A program made the translations under genes and the position numbers. From Hyphochytrium catenoides (taxonomy: Eukaryota > Sar > Hyphochytriomycetes > Hyphochytriales > Hyphochytriaceae): DNA of 64,000 nucleotides. Shown here piece after piece: positions 1-13,128 of this stretch (position 1 is the stretch's first letter; the number at the start of each line of letters is the position of its first letter). The notes beneath the pieces were generated by a model. The model was not told the DNA's origin. It did no database searches and saw only the letters and a list, made by a program, of their open reading frames with translations. Where the stretch lies: assembly GCA_900088475.1 (NCBI GenBank), contig FLMG01002723.1, positions 1-64,000 of the forward strand, given 5' to 3'.

Positions 1-1226
1 CGGTGTCCTCTGTATCGCACTACCGCAGAGCGACGCCAGCCCCTCTGGGGTATTCCCTTCACCATCCACCGCCATCTTCCTCTCCACCTCTTCTAAATCT
101 CTATCTAGAACTATCCCTGTCCTTTATAGAGCACGGAAGATAATTGTTTATAGCTAGCTGACTGATATATGAAGAGTATCGGAAGTGATAGTGCTGATCA
201 ATCCTGCAGGCATGCCGACGTACTCACTGGGAGCTGTACTCTGAAGACAGAATGCATTGCAAGTCGTCAATGATCCTAGAAGAGCTATGATAGCTTTAGG
301 AGGGAACAAATAAAGATGAGCTTGTCCCACTTCATTTGATAGCTTGAACTAGGCAGAGTCTGGTCCACTTTGGCTCACCAACCATAAAGGAAGATCTACT
401 ACAGAAAGCGGAACGCTGTGGTTCTATAATAGTGAGCCCAAGAGTATAATATAAATGGTCATTCTATGGTTCTACAATGAGCCCATGAGTTAGGAAGAAG
501 TGGTAGCCGGATTATAGAGACCTGAGTCATCGCGACACGGGTTGTCGTTCAAAGGAGCCTATCTCCAATCCAAAGAAAGCTTGGAAGCACAAGCAAGAAA
601 CTCGCACTTAATCCCGTGAACCGTAATATCTCCCTCTTCTACCTCTTGAGGACGTCTGCCTAGACATCTGTCTACCCAAAAAACTTGTTGAACACTGAGC
701 CTTGTCATCATCTAGTTCAACTGCCCCTGACTTAGTGAATGAGCACACACCGCGCTGTTTGCGTCTTGCGTGTTCAGCGCTCCACTTCAGCTTAAGCAGT
801 CCGAATTGACCGCGATATCTGAGAACTGTATCTGTTTTCTGTGCATCTGCAGGTGCTTCTCTATCAGTGTCGTGGCAGAAGTATCGAGTTTCTTACTTTA
901 TCTCGAGTCTATTGGAACTATTCTGATGATCCCCTTCCCTGGGGTTGACCGATTCCTCACCTCAGCTCTCAGCTGTTTGGTGACTGACGGTACGCGGTGA
1001 TCAGTCTCAGCCTTTATCAGCAGCATGCTAAGTCCAGAGTAGTGGAGGATGTCCATGTGCTATGACCCATGCGCAGAGATGCTAGGGACGCGTCTATAAG
1101 ACGTCATAGTGTTCAGCAGAAGGGCCTAGAGATAGTCGTACGGCGACTTGGCGATAAGCGACTCCTTTACACATAGTGCTATCCGCATGTTGAATATAAA
1201 TAAGCTTGTCATCGCACCAGTCCGGG
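1..1226. other. No gene recognised upstream of the RalGAP 3' end
   Basis: I found no open frame with coding character on either strand. Short frames are scattered and carry no recognisable motif. The stretch lies past the stop codon of the RalGAP-like gene, so part of it should be that gene's 3' untranslated region. Confidence 0.5.
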
Positions 1227-4200
1227 TTAGAGGTGGGTGACCGCATTGTTGACCAGGCCTGAGCTCTCTGTAGCTCCACCCAACCGTCTGTTGTCCTCAT
1301 CTGGTGGAAGGTCGAAGAGCTCACAGAAGAACTTGTTGTCTCCATAAGGCGATGAGTATCGGTCCATGATTTCGTCAATAAGCCTTTTGCGCGTGGGGAA
1401 TGGTGGAAGGTAGACTGCCGCCTGCATGAGTGATCCAATTAATCCCCAATAAGAAAGCTCCTCACTCTTGCTCAAATATAATCTATCTCAAAAGTTTCTC
1501 TGGCTCTTCCTGCGTTTTCTCTTTCAAAGTCAGCTTAACCGTTAGCCCATTCCGTTTGGCATTATCCCTTCAAACTGGTTTCAATTGTTCTTGCCCAACT
1601 GCCCTCTATCAAATGCCACCGCTTTTGCTCAGGGACTTCATTGCCCGCCAGCGACTTACCTTTCGACGACAAACTCGATTCGCACTGATTGCAGTCTGCG
1701 GTGTGCGGACAGAGAGAACTTAGGCTCTTCTTCAACCCTGAACATTACTTCAAGAGGAGCCAAGAGACAGCCATTGAAAGAGGAGAAAAGCGAAGAAAGA
1801 CGGAAGAACAGGCAGAGCTCAGACTTACCTGCCGCACGAACGTTCCAAGAAGGTTTCTGCCGACCACCATGCCATCCATAAGGGGACCAAAACTTCGCAG
1901 CTGTTGCAAGAACAAGGTGAGGTGTAAATGGAAGGTACAGGTTAACTAATCAGGGCACGCATGCTTCCTTGCACGACTTTCCGCATGTGACATCCTATCC
2001 TTCTTGTCTTATATCCTCCTCTTTCCCACACACAGCACTCCGAGAGTAATGTGGTGAGTCCTATCGTCATAGCATAAACTATTCTACTTTTCTCACTGCC
2101 GTTATCCTGCACCTTACCTCGCTCTTGGTAACAATCTCTATTCTATAGAGCCCGTTGTGGTACTTCTTCAGGGGGTATATTATAATTCGGACCTCGTTGA
2201 ATTTACTGCACAGAGAGAAGGAGGCGTGTTAAGGCTGCGATTTTAAGTGAGGGTGCTTGACAACCAGTCACCGGGCTTGCGATGCTATGCTGAACCCAAC
2301 ATTCTTGCGCATTCACTCCCGGATGTCAACCTTCGCACACCTCTTCCTTGGATGTGACTGTCTACGTCTAGCCTGACCCTTGCGAATCCTTTACTCCTTA
2401 CTAGGTTCTATCTAATTATTGCGTACCTCGAGATCGTCTCAGGGTTGTAAGGCCGGTCGTCGTCGCTCCAGATTATCGTGACGAAATCATTACCGACATG
2501 CCGTTTCTGTAAGAACAATCATCGCGCTACGTCAGACGACTTCAGGGTAAGAAAGTTGTTGTTGATAGCACGCTAGGCGCAGAAAGGAAAGTATGGTCAT
2601 CAGCTTTGGCCGTGACAAAAACAGTTTGGAGCACGAACGACGTATAATGACCACGCACTTGCTAGTTTCGGGAAAGGGACAGCATGAGTAGCAGGGGAAA
2701 AGGCACAATCCTAGATTATAACGATAGGATCCACGAAAGCTTGTGTGTGACACCAGCGACCCTCGGGTGAGAAATAGAATGTGTTGGAATACCTTATCTA
2801 TCTGCTTTGTATCGCCCGGCTTTGTCTTCATCATCGTAACCACATGGAACATGACCTCCACTAAGGCAGTAGCATAATAAATGGACTTTTTGCCGTTTGC
2901 AAGAGATCCAGCGTTGGTGTCCAGCCCACCAGAAAACCCATCGTGCGTCCCGAGATCGACCTGCAGAAGGTGGCCAGAAGGTCAGCGGCACAAGAGAGGG
3001 TAAGGAGGTTGCCTTGTGCTTGGGTAGGTGAGAGCAAGGGAGGCAGCTGAGTGAACCGCAGGATTCCGATATCCTCATTTTTCAAAAGAGAAGACGACCA
3101 GAGCACAGAGAGAGAGAGAGCAGACGAGAAAGAAGTCTGGCAGGGACAAAGGAGGCGTCACAGTTAAGGATGGAGGAGGACAAAGCAAGCAAAGACTTAC
3201 TTCCCAGCCTAGAGATTTAAGAAATTCCTCGTAATCTCGTGACCCTGACGTATTCTGCAGAATCTCAGACTGCTCGTGCTGCCCCTTGCCGACATAAACT
3301 ACACCGATCTTCACTGTCTCTCTCGCTGGAGACTGGTCCAAGTTCTTTAAAGAACGCACGAGCTTGTCGTCTTTACTATCCAAGAGGCGAAGGTTCCTAC
3401 TTTTGATTGGAGGAAATATGCCCAAATGTGCAACCAGCATTCTACACATATCCAGGGCATTGACCGCTCCTCGCTGGGCTGGGAACGAGAGGGCGCTCTT
3501 AGCTACTGGATGTTGTTGGAAGAACTCTCTGGCCATTCTATTGAATTGTATGCCCGTGGACTCCATCTGAACCAACTCATGGTAGAGCTTAAGTTGCGAA
3601 GGACAAAGCGAGCTGCACAGCAAGAAAGGGATAGTAGACAGTTAGCATATGAGATAAAGTAAGGCATGAAAAGATCTAGCAGGAAGGGTATCAAAGGTTG
3701 CACAAATTGTCAAGGACACCAAACTCGAGGCTCCAGAGATAGTAGTCCCTTTGTCCTGGCAATGCTATTGCGTTACCTTTTCATGAATCCGGGCATGTAC
3801 GTCGACTCAATCAGCTGCAAGGCATCCAGCTTCAACTGATTGAAAAGTTCCTTGCTCCAGTGGCAGAAGTCATTCCGGATGCCCTTCTTCCGCCCCAAGT
3901 CATCGTTTTCTGTTTCCTTATCCCTCAAGTCAGCTCTATCTGTTACTTTCCTGTCCGCAGTCGTCTTCCCATCAGCCTGGGCTTCTTTATTTTCATCCAG
4001 CTCTGTAGCCTTCATCCGCGCCAGGAGCTCTTGATTGAGATGAGGATAGGATGTGTGGTGGAACTTTCCAGGGAGCAAGAAGACATCGATAATCTGGGAT
4101 GCTATCCTCTTCTCGTCGTCGTCTTTCTCAGCTCTGTTTAAAGCATTTACTTGTTGGCTGCATAAGAGGGAAGAGATAGAGGCGGGCAGGCAGTAACCGA

Positions 4201-7200
4201 GAAAGGGTTAGACGCCTAGTAGTACTGAAACAAGGCGAAATTAGCTGCTGGGTTGACCCAAGACAGAGTGACTGAAGGTCAGTTCAGAGTAGAGAGTATA
4301 TCACGGAGAAAGAGCGAGGAAAACAGAGACCGACCAAAAGGGCAGTAAGCCTTCCGCTCTGAACGTTTGGAGGTAGCCAAAGAGTCCATGGCTGACTTCC
4401 TTGTCATTTAGAACTCTCTCCATGAAGATCGGCCCGGTACTTGCCAAGAACTGCTCTATGTAGAACTCAGATGCAGAGCGGCTTGGAGACTTCCTTGTCT
4501 GTGGCTAAAGATGTGTATACAGAGACACCAGCATTCAGCGTGGAGAGGGCAAGGAAGTCAGGAGGCGTAGACACGGTATCGATTCCCTCAACCAACAGAC
4601 TTCACCCTTACTTCCACCCCACGATGCCAGCCAGCGTCTAATCTTTCAGTGCCAATGTGCAACCTCCGGCTCTCGCCCTCTGTCGCTCGTTCACTTGTAG
4701 TAACGTTCCGCCCTCCACCAGTACTGCCACTCTATGTTATGGACACGCTTTTATCAAAGGCGCTCTACACGTTGCTCCGTCAGATTGTTTACCTTTTGTG
4801 CATCGTGCTCCTGTCCCACTGTGAACGAGCCCCCTAAAAGTGTTGCATCCTTGCTGTCCATCTTGCAGTCAGGGAAGCGTTGATGGATGTGCTTCAGGGT
4901 GAGACTGAGGATGTCTCTCTCTCCTTCCATTGCTCCTATGCCCTCTTCTGTCTTTGAGACAGAGAATAAGCCCAGCACCGAGATGGGAGAGTTGGCCTCA
5001 GACGAGATTCGAGCACTGTCCAGAGGAGAGGGCGAAGAGGTAAAGTAAGGCTTTACATGTGATGCTCATATAAACAGATAGACGCAAAGGCAATGAACGC
5101 GGACCAAACCGAAGCAGATTTGATTGAAAGTAGTGCTCAGCTCACTCACCGGATCTCTTCTTCATCGTCCACCGCTCGCGACAACTGCACTCTCCTCCCT
5201 CCTTCAATTTGGTCTGCTCGCAAGATCTCTAACTTCAATCCATCAGCGCTTGCTTTAAAAGTAGCTGCGGTTAGATATAACAGTGGCTATTTTTGTGCAT
5301 ACTTAGACCAGCCCATTCCAGCTTATACCGTTTGCTAAGCTATCCATGAGGTTGCCCTCCGACTTGTAGGACTTTAAACTTCGTCTCCTTGGGCTTGTCT
5401 TCCCAGCATCTAAGGAGCATATAGGGGGAAGAGAGGACAGGATAAGCCGAAACGAATGGCTGTGCCGAGTTCTCAGGGAAAAGAATGATAATAGAACCAG
5501 ACTGCTCGATTGCTTGCCCGCAGACAGGGAGTAACCTCAATTTTACTATAAAACTTCAAACACGCCGTACTAGCAACGGGCGTAGGAGAGTAAGAAAACA
5601 CGGTCCAAACTGTACTCACTGAGGCTTGAGGTGAGATTCTCTCGAGTAGGGGTCAACGGCATCTCTGACTTGGCGGACTTGAACTCTGGAGAATTGTCAG
5701 GCGAGTTGTATTCCATCACGCTCTTTGCTTGACTTAGAGAGCTAGCCCTGGTCCTCTCTCTCTGCGCACTCTGCGCTAGGTTTGGCGAATGTTGGATTTT
5801 GAGCTGCTCCTTCGCACCAGGGCCCTTGGGTCCCATTGCTTGTCTTGCTTGCGACCTTCCCCTCCGTTCGTCGTCCATGCTCGAATCCTTCAGCTGGGTG
5901 GTGCGACTTTGAGGTGGTGTTCGAGGAGGGCGAGGACTACCGATAGAAGAACCGTCTTTCAGCCCCCCTAGGGCAGCGCTGACAACCATCTCTAGCGAGA
6001 GAAGGGCCACGTATTCCCCAACCTGTCCCATCATCACTCTCTTAGCGCGAGACTCCACTTCCACCCCTAATTCATTTTCCTCGTAGGCTTCTTCCGTAGG
6101 GAAATCTTCCGTTAGGACCTCCAGCAAAGAGTTGCCTCCCCCTTGGCTAGGAGGAATGACTTCTTCCCCGGATTCCGAGTCAAAGAGACTTCCCCTTCTC
6201 CCTCTACTATTTATGTTCTCAAGTATCTCCTTCTCAACGAAAGTTAGGGGTTGAATCTCCCAGGAATAAGTGCCTGTGACGTCTCTCATCACCAGCTGTG
6301 CCCTGTCACCTGCTCCCCCTATGAGGGAGACAATGCTAGACTTCATATAGCTGAAGGTTAAAACTGGATGACCTGGTAAGCGACTGCCACTATCTGTAGG
6401 ATTTAGAAACGGATTTCCAGAAAACGGGGCTTAGCATGGTTGCCGATGGGCAATGACGATATAATACGAGCACTAAAGGGACTAAGCTGGAAGACAGGGT
6501 CACCAAACCAGAAGCAGACATCTCATACCAGAACAAACAATTGACACGGCTAAGTCCTCTACAAGTTCCAAAGCGTGGTGCTACCATCTCTTTGCTCCAT
6601 CTATCAACATATCCGTTCGGGCACCCAGCTCCCTTATCACTCACCGTCATACTTTCCATCCGTGAACTCTGTCATGCTGGAGTGTATTTTTGCAGATGAA
6701 GCTGACCGAGGGAAGTTGTGGTACTGGTTTATGATAAAATGAAGAAACGCCTCGGCTGTTTCAGCCATGGGCCTCAAATTGTCCAACTGAGGGGTCCGTC
6801 GATCTCCAGAGAGTCTCTCTCTCAGCTCCAAACCAAACTCTAGAACAGATTTTTGTCTTGTCCCAGCCATCCTGCACACAGAGCGGTTAGCTGCTCTTAG
6901 GTGTACGATGTCCACCTACTAGTGACTAACAAAACCCACCTCTCCTGCCACTTTCCTCCTGGAATCTGTCCGCTCATCGCGCATTCAACAGCATAGAAGA
7001 CAGCACGAGCGGTGTCCGGTTCTTTGAAGACTGAAGAGGTGTCCACCATGATCCAGGTGGAGAGAGCGTCGAATAATTGAACAATCCGGTTGCTCAGTCT
7101 CTCTACCGAACGGAAAGGAAGACTTGCTCCTCCCTCTCCCACTCCTCCTTCGGGGGCTGATGGAGGACGGGAACTCGCAGTAGAGAGGGGCCTACCAGCG

Positions 7201-10200
7201 CTGATACTATCAAGATCACTTTTTATCTCTCTAAGAGCGGTTTCTACCTGATACCTCACACCATCAGCGAGAGAAAGTATGATAAAGGGGCGTAGACGGC
7301 TATCCTTCTTCTGTAAAAGGACGTGGTATTCTGACAAGCACTTCAAAATTTCGATCGCCACTTCTCCCATGTCATCCAAACGGTTAAGGAAAGAGCAGAG
7401 CAGCTCCATCCATTCCTAGGTGGATAGGGGGCAACAAGTACGACAAGGCCTTCCTCAGCGCGGGTGTGTTATGAATGCGAAGAGCGAAGGACTAGAGTAC
7501 CAGGAGTACCAAGAGGTGACCAATAAGAAGATAGGCAGAGGAACCGATGCACTCAGCAACAAGAGACACTCGACGATTGACGGAAGTAGACATGAGAGAT
7601 GGTTAGGTGTTGTCTAACTTGGTTCTTTACCTGGAACAGCGTCAGTTCCAGCCTATCACCGGGTGTTTCATTGTGCGGCATATCAATGGAATCATCTCTG
7701 GCGGAAAGCTCATCTGCCATCAGAAAGTAGAGCCCCCAGAGTGACATGTTTTTCATCTCTAGTGTCGCGGACGGAATATCAAGGGAGCGGGCAAGAGTCT
7801 TCCCAATGAACTCTTTCAGCTGGGGCCGTTGCTTTGTCTGAAGCACCATCTGGCGGAGCTCCTACCCACCCAAGGAAAAAGGGGCCAAAAATCAGTCAGA
7901 TTCCTTGAGACTTGGAAGAAAAGACAGCCAGGAGACAAGCTGAGAGAGTGGAATAGGCCGCTATCTCCCCATCTTCCCTCGTTATGAGATTCCATAGAGG
8001 AAAAATGAAGAGGTCCTTATACTATGCGCGAGGAGATGAAGAGGTAGATGACAGCTTTGACTTACCTTGCTCAGCGTCGTGCTGCTAACAATAGCTTCAT
8101 TCTCAAAAAAAGCGCTCCAGGAACCGTATTCCCGGCCGGCATAGCGATTGGGAAATGGAATAAGAGAGAAGAGAGACTTCAGCGCTGCCATAGTCGAGTT
8201 CTTGCCTACAGGATGCTTAGATTCAAACGTGGGATTCAGCATCTCCCCTAAGACATGCGCGAAGGGTGCTATCAGGAAGTTCAGGCCCGGGACTTCCCGC
8301 AAAAAGAGGTCTTGAGAGTGTCGGACAACTGTTACCCATAACTCTGTCTTGTTGGACGACAAAGCGCCGTACAGGACACTGGAGAGGACATGTCAATTAA
8401 CCAAAGGTAACAAAGGAGAGCGAATATGGAGGACTCTTGACGACGCTATAGGGAGAGACTAGAGCTTAAGGCGTACGGAGACGATAAAGGAAGAAAATCA
8501 AGAAGTGATATTGTGAGCGCAGGGGATTCAGTAGACTTCGGATAACACTTCTTACCTCGTGAGCCTGAGGAGGTGATCACTCCTAAGGACTGTGTCTGTT
8601 TGGACAAGAGAGAGCCGCAGCAGAGTCTCTACCGCCGCCAATCTGCTGTTGAGATACTCTTCGTCCATTCGCTCACAAGTAGGCAGCACCCACGGGGACA
8701 GGACTGCAATGATGGTACTAGGATTAACCTTCTGCAGTGGCCCTCCTCGCACTGCCCGCGCATGGTCCGAGCCCTTAGCTTCTGGGGCGATACCGTCCTC
8801 TATCCAAAGGCGGGCGACGTCAAGCAGAGAACGGATTACCAAGGCGTGTAATTTGGGGTCCAGACTGCCAAGAGTGGTTGGAGGAACAATGTGAAGAAGG
8901 CGGTCAAAGAGGATGAAGACCTCCTCAGTCGTATATGCTCTGAGAGTAAGAGCAATCTTCTCTAGCTGCTGGAGATACTCTTTAACCGTGTCACCACCAG
9001 CGGGCGTTCCGGGACTTGAGCTGTCTTTAGGAGAAAGCATAGAGAACTTGCCAGGCGTCTGCTGTCTTCCCTCCTCATCTCTAGCGTCTGGCGGCCCAGA
9101 TCTTGCAGCGTTTAACATTCTTGAGAATATTCGGCTCGGAGGAGTCCTGGCCGCCGCTATTTCATCAGACAGTATAGCCTCTTCCATGCTCATTCCTTCT
9201 GGTAGGGGTTCTCTTTCTCGTTCTGCCATTCCTCTTGTCCCAGTGCCCGCTGCCAGTAGTTCATCTACCGCAAAAAACTTTAGAGCCGCTATGCGATGAT
9301 TATACATTCCAGGTTGAATCTTATTCATCATAATCGCGGTTAGACGAAGGAGCTCCTCCCTCCAGCAGAGGAGAATCTGAAAGCCAAGGTTGTTAGCGCA
9401 GGGCCAGGTAAGCCAACCCTTCACAGCCTGCGTGAGCTGGCTCCAAACCTGATGCTGAGACCTGTCCGGACTTCTCATCCAGGTATAAAGCATCAGCATA
9501 ACGAACTCATGCTGTGTTTCGACATAGATTGGCGAGTCTATAGACCGATAAGTGTGATCTATGATAGCAAGAACTGTCGCACGGAGTCTATCTGACGTCT
9601 CACTTTTCATAGAACAGCGGGAGAGAGCCTCTAGCAGAGATATGCTTGCTCGAATAAGGGATAATGGGGCTGCCTTGTTGACAAAGACAGTACTGACAGT
9701 CATCATCATCATCATGTACATTGACTCCATGTTATCCAGCATCCTGGCGGGCCGGGGCAGCGAACCGTGACACCATTGGCGGTACATGTACAAGGTATCG
9801 CCTAGGATCTCCACGTCTGTCATCTCCATTCGCTGTCTCAACATGTCCATCATTATGGCCGCATACTGCTGACTGCTCCATAGAATGTCAACCTTGCCTT
9901 GTGAGTCCCTGCATCTGGTGAACCATCGGGAGAGTTCTTTCTGTATGGCCGGCGGGCATAGGTTATAGAAGCCAATGCCGCTCTCAGTGGTTAGCTTTAC
10001 CACCTTAGCAGCCACAGGATAGAACAATGGCATAAAGTAGTGCATCAGAATGCCCCCCCAATAGGCAAATCTCTCATCGTCCTCCACGCTCCTCTCCCCT
10101 TCTCGCCCTTCCGACGGCCTCACGTTCATGATAGAGAAGTCGAGAATCATACGAAGCAACTGGACACTATCTTTTTCGGTAGGCGCATCTCCCCGAATAA

Positions 10201-10756
10201 GCGTCTCAGAGGACTCTGTCTTAGGTCTGAGAGGCAGCTTGGTGGTTCGGTCGGTGACAAATGGAGTGTAGTCGACATAGTTCGCAAGGAATTGGATGTG
10301 AGGGCCCTCAGGAGAAGCAAGGCGGATGGCGTCACTGTACAGCAGAAGACTCCGCAGCGTTCTCTCCCTTATATACTGCAAGTGGCCCGGAGAGCCCAGC
10401 TTAGCGAGGACTACCAAGAGACCGTTGTTCTGCCATCCTTTGGCGATCTTATCCTCGTTGGAGATCAACATTATGTCCATGAGGTCGAAGAGCTCCGTCC
10501 AGTCCTCCGCATTGGCATTCTTGGTGGATACTATCTTGAACAGACTGTCACTGGACTTGACGACTTGGTCAAATTGTCCAATGGTGGACACGATAACAGA
10601 GAAGACGGTGGGGCCATACTCCGCCATGAAGAGCTTCCGTGAATCGTCTGACGCTGAACGAAGGAAGTCCAGCGCCACCTTCAGCCGCTTTCGGGGGACG
10701 TTGGCGGTGGCAAAAAAGCGCTGAAGCTTTTTGTTATCAGCAAAGTCCGGTTCCAT
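1227..10756 (-). CDS. RalGAP alpha-like GTPase-activating protein with an internal RGS-like domain (about 17 exons)
   Basis: The product should be the catalytic subunit of a Ral/Rheb-type GTPase-activating complex. The start is ATG at 10756 (MEPDF); the first exon runs to about 8550 and encodes a helical, HEAT-like N-terminal half typical of RalGAP alpha. A later exon (6346-5625) carries MRDVTGTYSW, close to the family's IVRDLSGKYSW. An RGS-like block follows at about 4490-3770. The RapGAP part is spread over small exons: ETVKIGVVYVGKGQ, VDLGTHDGFSGGL, HVGNDFVTIIW, EVRIIIYPLKKY and FGPLMDGMVVG. The Asn of HVGND, the catalytic 'asparagine thumb' of this family, is present. The last exon (1424-1227) ends in TAA. 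The matches follow family order and the splice phases I checked agree. I am confident of the family; exact boundaries are approximate and some middle exons may be missing. Confidence 0.9.
3770..4500 (-). other. RGS-like domain encoded inside the RalGAP alpha gene
   Basis: Two adjacent exons translate to a helical block of RGS pattern. The first has FYIEQFLASTGPIFMERVL followed by HGLFGYLQTFRAEGLLPFW, where RGS domains have a phenylalanine-rich helix ending in LxFW. The second has RIASQIIDVFLLPG, then LNQELLARM, and after a charged insert FNQLKLDALQLIESTYMPGF, matching the conserved RGS end (tyr-x-pro-x-phe). The exon joins in phase to the following one (AG plus C gives Ser), which leads straight into the RapGAP half. 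RGS domains accelerate GTP hydrolysis by heterotrimeric G-alpha subunits. The charged insert of about 40 residues is unusual for the fold. Confidence 0.6.
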
Positions 10757-11190
10757 GGTGTGAACGAAGCCAAAGCGATAGGGCACGCCACTCCGTCAGA
10801 GAATTGGCTACCTTGGTCTAAGGCTCCGAAGAGCAAGCCTCAAGCATTAGAGGTGGTTTTCAATTCCGCTAGTTTGGCAATATATCAACTCCCAGGCCTT
10901 TCGCGTGCTGCTGGCCCTGGCGGATGGGTCTCTGCAGGCCGTCTCGACTGCACCATCATCCTCTCATGGACTCTGTCCCATGCCTGCAGTGCCTCTCGAC
11001 GCTTGAAGGATGATGCTCTCTCCATTGGCTCAATCATCATCTATCATCGCATCAGAAGCCCATGAGTCCTGAAAAGCTGCAAGAGAGACCATCAAGCGAT
11101 GAAGAGAGCCCCTTTCTCAACATCTCTCTTCGTTCTTCGCAATGACATCTCTCTCATTCTCTGTCTTGTCTTCTTGAGTCACACTCACAT

Positions 11191-11479
11191 GGCTCTTTTA
11201 AGAGTGAAGCGTAGACCAACCTCCATCTCTTGGCTTCTCTATGTAGCCCTCTCACTGTTCTCACTCACTGCATTGGGAACAGGTACGACATACATCCCAT
11301 GGCCGTCACCGGCTATTAAGGCCGTTACTGGCTCCTCAAGCCATCACAAGCTCCAGCTGCACTTTCTGAAGTTGCAGTCAAGTCAAAGCGCACGGACAAG
11401 AAGAAGATGAAAGGTTTGAACTATCTGCTGTCTTTCTTCACTGCCATCATCAACGGGCGACGGAGTCAGATCCTATGAT
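11191..11479 (+). CDS. Possible small protein with N-terminal hydrophobic segment
   Basis: An ATG at 11191 opens a frame with a basic start (MALLRVKRR) and a hydrophobic stretch LLYVALSLFSLTALGTG, looking like a signal peptide or anchor. If the short interval from GTACGA (about 11282) to TATTAAG is an intron, the frame continues through APAALSEVAVKSKRTDKKK to a stop near 11479, giving about 85 residues. I recognise no family. The intron would be only about 40 bases, and without splicing the frame ends at 11410. Nothing downstream supports it, so it may be spurious. Confidence 0.25.
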
Positions 11480-13128
11480 ACTATTGAATCTCTTAGATCA
11501 TGCGTTTTAGTTGAATGCCAGGCCCCACCAGCCCCATCGTTGAGCTTTAGAGCAACTACAGGGTTAGCCTTAGCACTGACTTTGGATCACAAGAGTTCTT
11601 GACGACTAGAACTTGCAGTCAATTATATGACTAGACGTGTGGCTGTACAAAACTTTCTTAGCTTTTAACCATGATTCATCCTAGAGCTTTCTACCACCTT
11701 ATTACTATCTAACAATCGCGTGCCGCCGGCTCGTTGCAATGGCTCTACATCTCATTCGAGAAGAAGCAGTACTGCCAAAATTATCTGGCCTGCTGTTATT
11801 GGTCAGCAGCGTCCATTTGCTCTCTATTTCTAGACTAGGCCGGCAACTACAAGAACGAGCTTATTTCGCCATCCGCCAGCTGCAACTCTCCAGCATAGCC
11901 ATGAGGTCCCTCTATATTTGCCTCTGCCCTTAACATATATGATATCAAACGGTCGTGTGCTCCTCAAGAAGGAGAGATAGCAGGAAGTATGAGACTACTA
12001 GGGGTCGCGGCAAGCACTAAGAAAGATCATCTCTCCAAAATCTCTAATGATAGAAACCCATATATATCCATGTGACGCCAGGGGTAAAGCTCAGGAGAAA
12101 AAGGCTTATTACACAGACTGATCCAGACAATGTCACCCGGCTTGGGCACGAACTTCCAGTCCATCTTAATCACGCTCTGATGCAGCTTTTTTTTGAGCTG
12201 TCCGCTGGCAAACAATCTCTTGACCTCAGAAGCTCAGCCTTTGCTGTATAAAACGCTAAGATTCCCTGCAGTTTACAGGCTCATAACGGGTGCAGACATT
12301 GCCGAAAATAGGAATCTTAAGCCATTTTTGCAGCGTTTTCACTGGTTTTCTATCCTCTGTAACTTTCACATACACTACCATGAGGTATTTACTGGATGGG
12401 TATATTTCGTTCAGGGAATCTTTCTGGATGTAACGACCGATCCGAACCAATCTCTGTTATGTAACTTCCCTGTCTTGAGCTTCTGATGGACCGGTGTCTA
12501 TTGCGTTCTAAGTTTCGATGCGTGGGTGAGAGAGTAAGATGAGTTTACACCGAAAAAGCTGTGATTGTGTAAGGACAGTGAATCGTGGGTTTGACCAACT
12601 GTGTGGGTTTGTCGGTTTGGCGCGCATCAGTCCATATCCCTGGCCGTGGTCCTGCAGATGACTAACTCCCTGGAAGTAATGCTAGCGGAAAGGAAGGCTT
12701 AGAGTCATTGTGCTGAAGCCCGCAGAGCGCTAGGAACTAGCCGTAGGCACCCGTTGGCCTCTGGGAATGGGGCCATACAAGTGCTTTCTATCTCTTGCAG
12801 GTGATGCCATCAGGGCTCGGACACGTGAGACTGGACGAGTGTTTCGTTCCCGTCGTGGCTAGCTGTCAGCAGGTGGCGGGAACCAACTTTTTAGCGGCAA
12901 GTAGTCTTAGTCAAACAGCGCCTTGTACTGCTACTGAGCTCGCTCGGATCCGGCTCAGAGGCAGTCCGCTGTGTCGTTTCGGTTGGAGAACGGAAAAGCT
13001 TCAAATTGGCTGACATGGAACTTAGTCACAGAAAGGCCAAGCTGCTCTGAAGACGAAGCTCCTGGAAGACAGAATAGCATTTTCCTAACAACGAAACAGC
13101 TACCTGTTGGCTCTCCAAAGCTAGGACC
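11480..13128. other. Spacer without a supported gene
   Basis: About 1.6 kb with only short frames. The part from about 12030 to 12480 is richer in A and T than its flanks and has overlapping frames on both strands, one of which reads FVPKPGDIVWIS on the minus strand. That faintly recalls mobile-element proteins, but I could not extend it. The last few hundred bases should hold the promoter and 5' leader of the membrane protein gene at 13129. Confidence 0.4.

Noticed and set aside
8573-10724. Several plus-strand frames of 90-200 codons
   Set aside because: They lie opposite the long RalGAP exon and are shadows of its reading frame.
12027-12486. Overlapping frames on both strands, one with PKPGDIVWIS, like a mobile-element fragment
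   Set aside because: The resemblance is to a short, common string. I could not extend it into a recognisable integrase, transposase or polyprotein.
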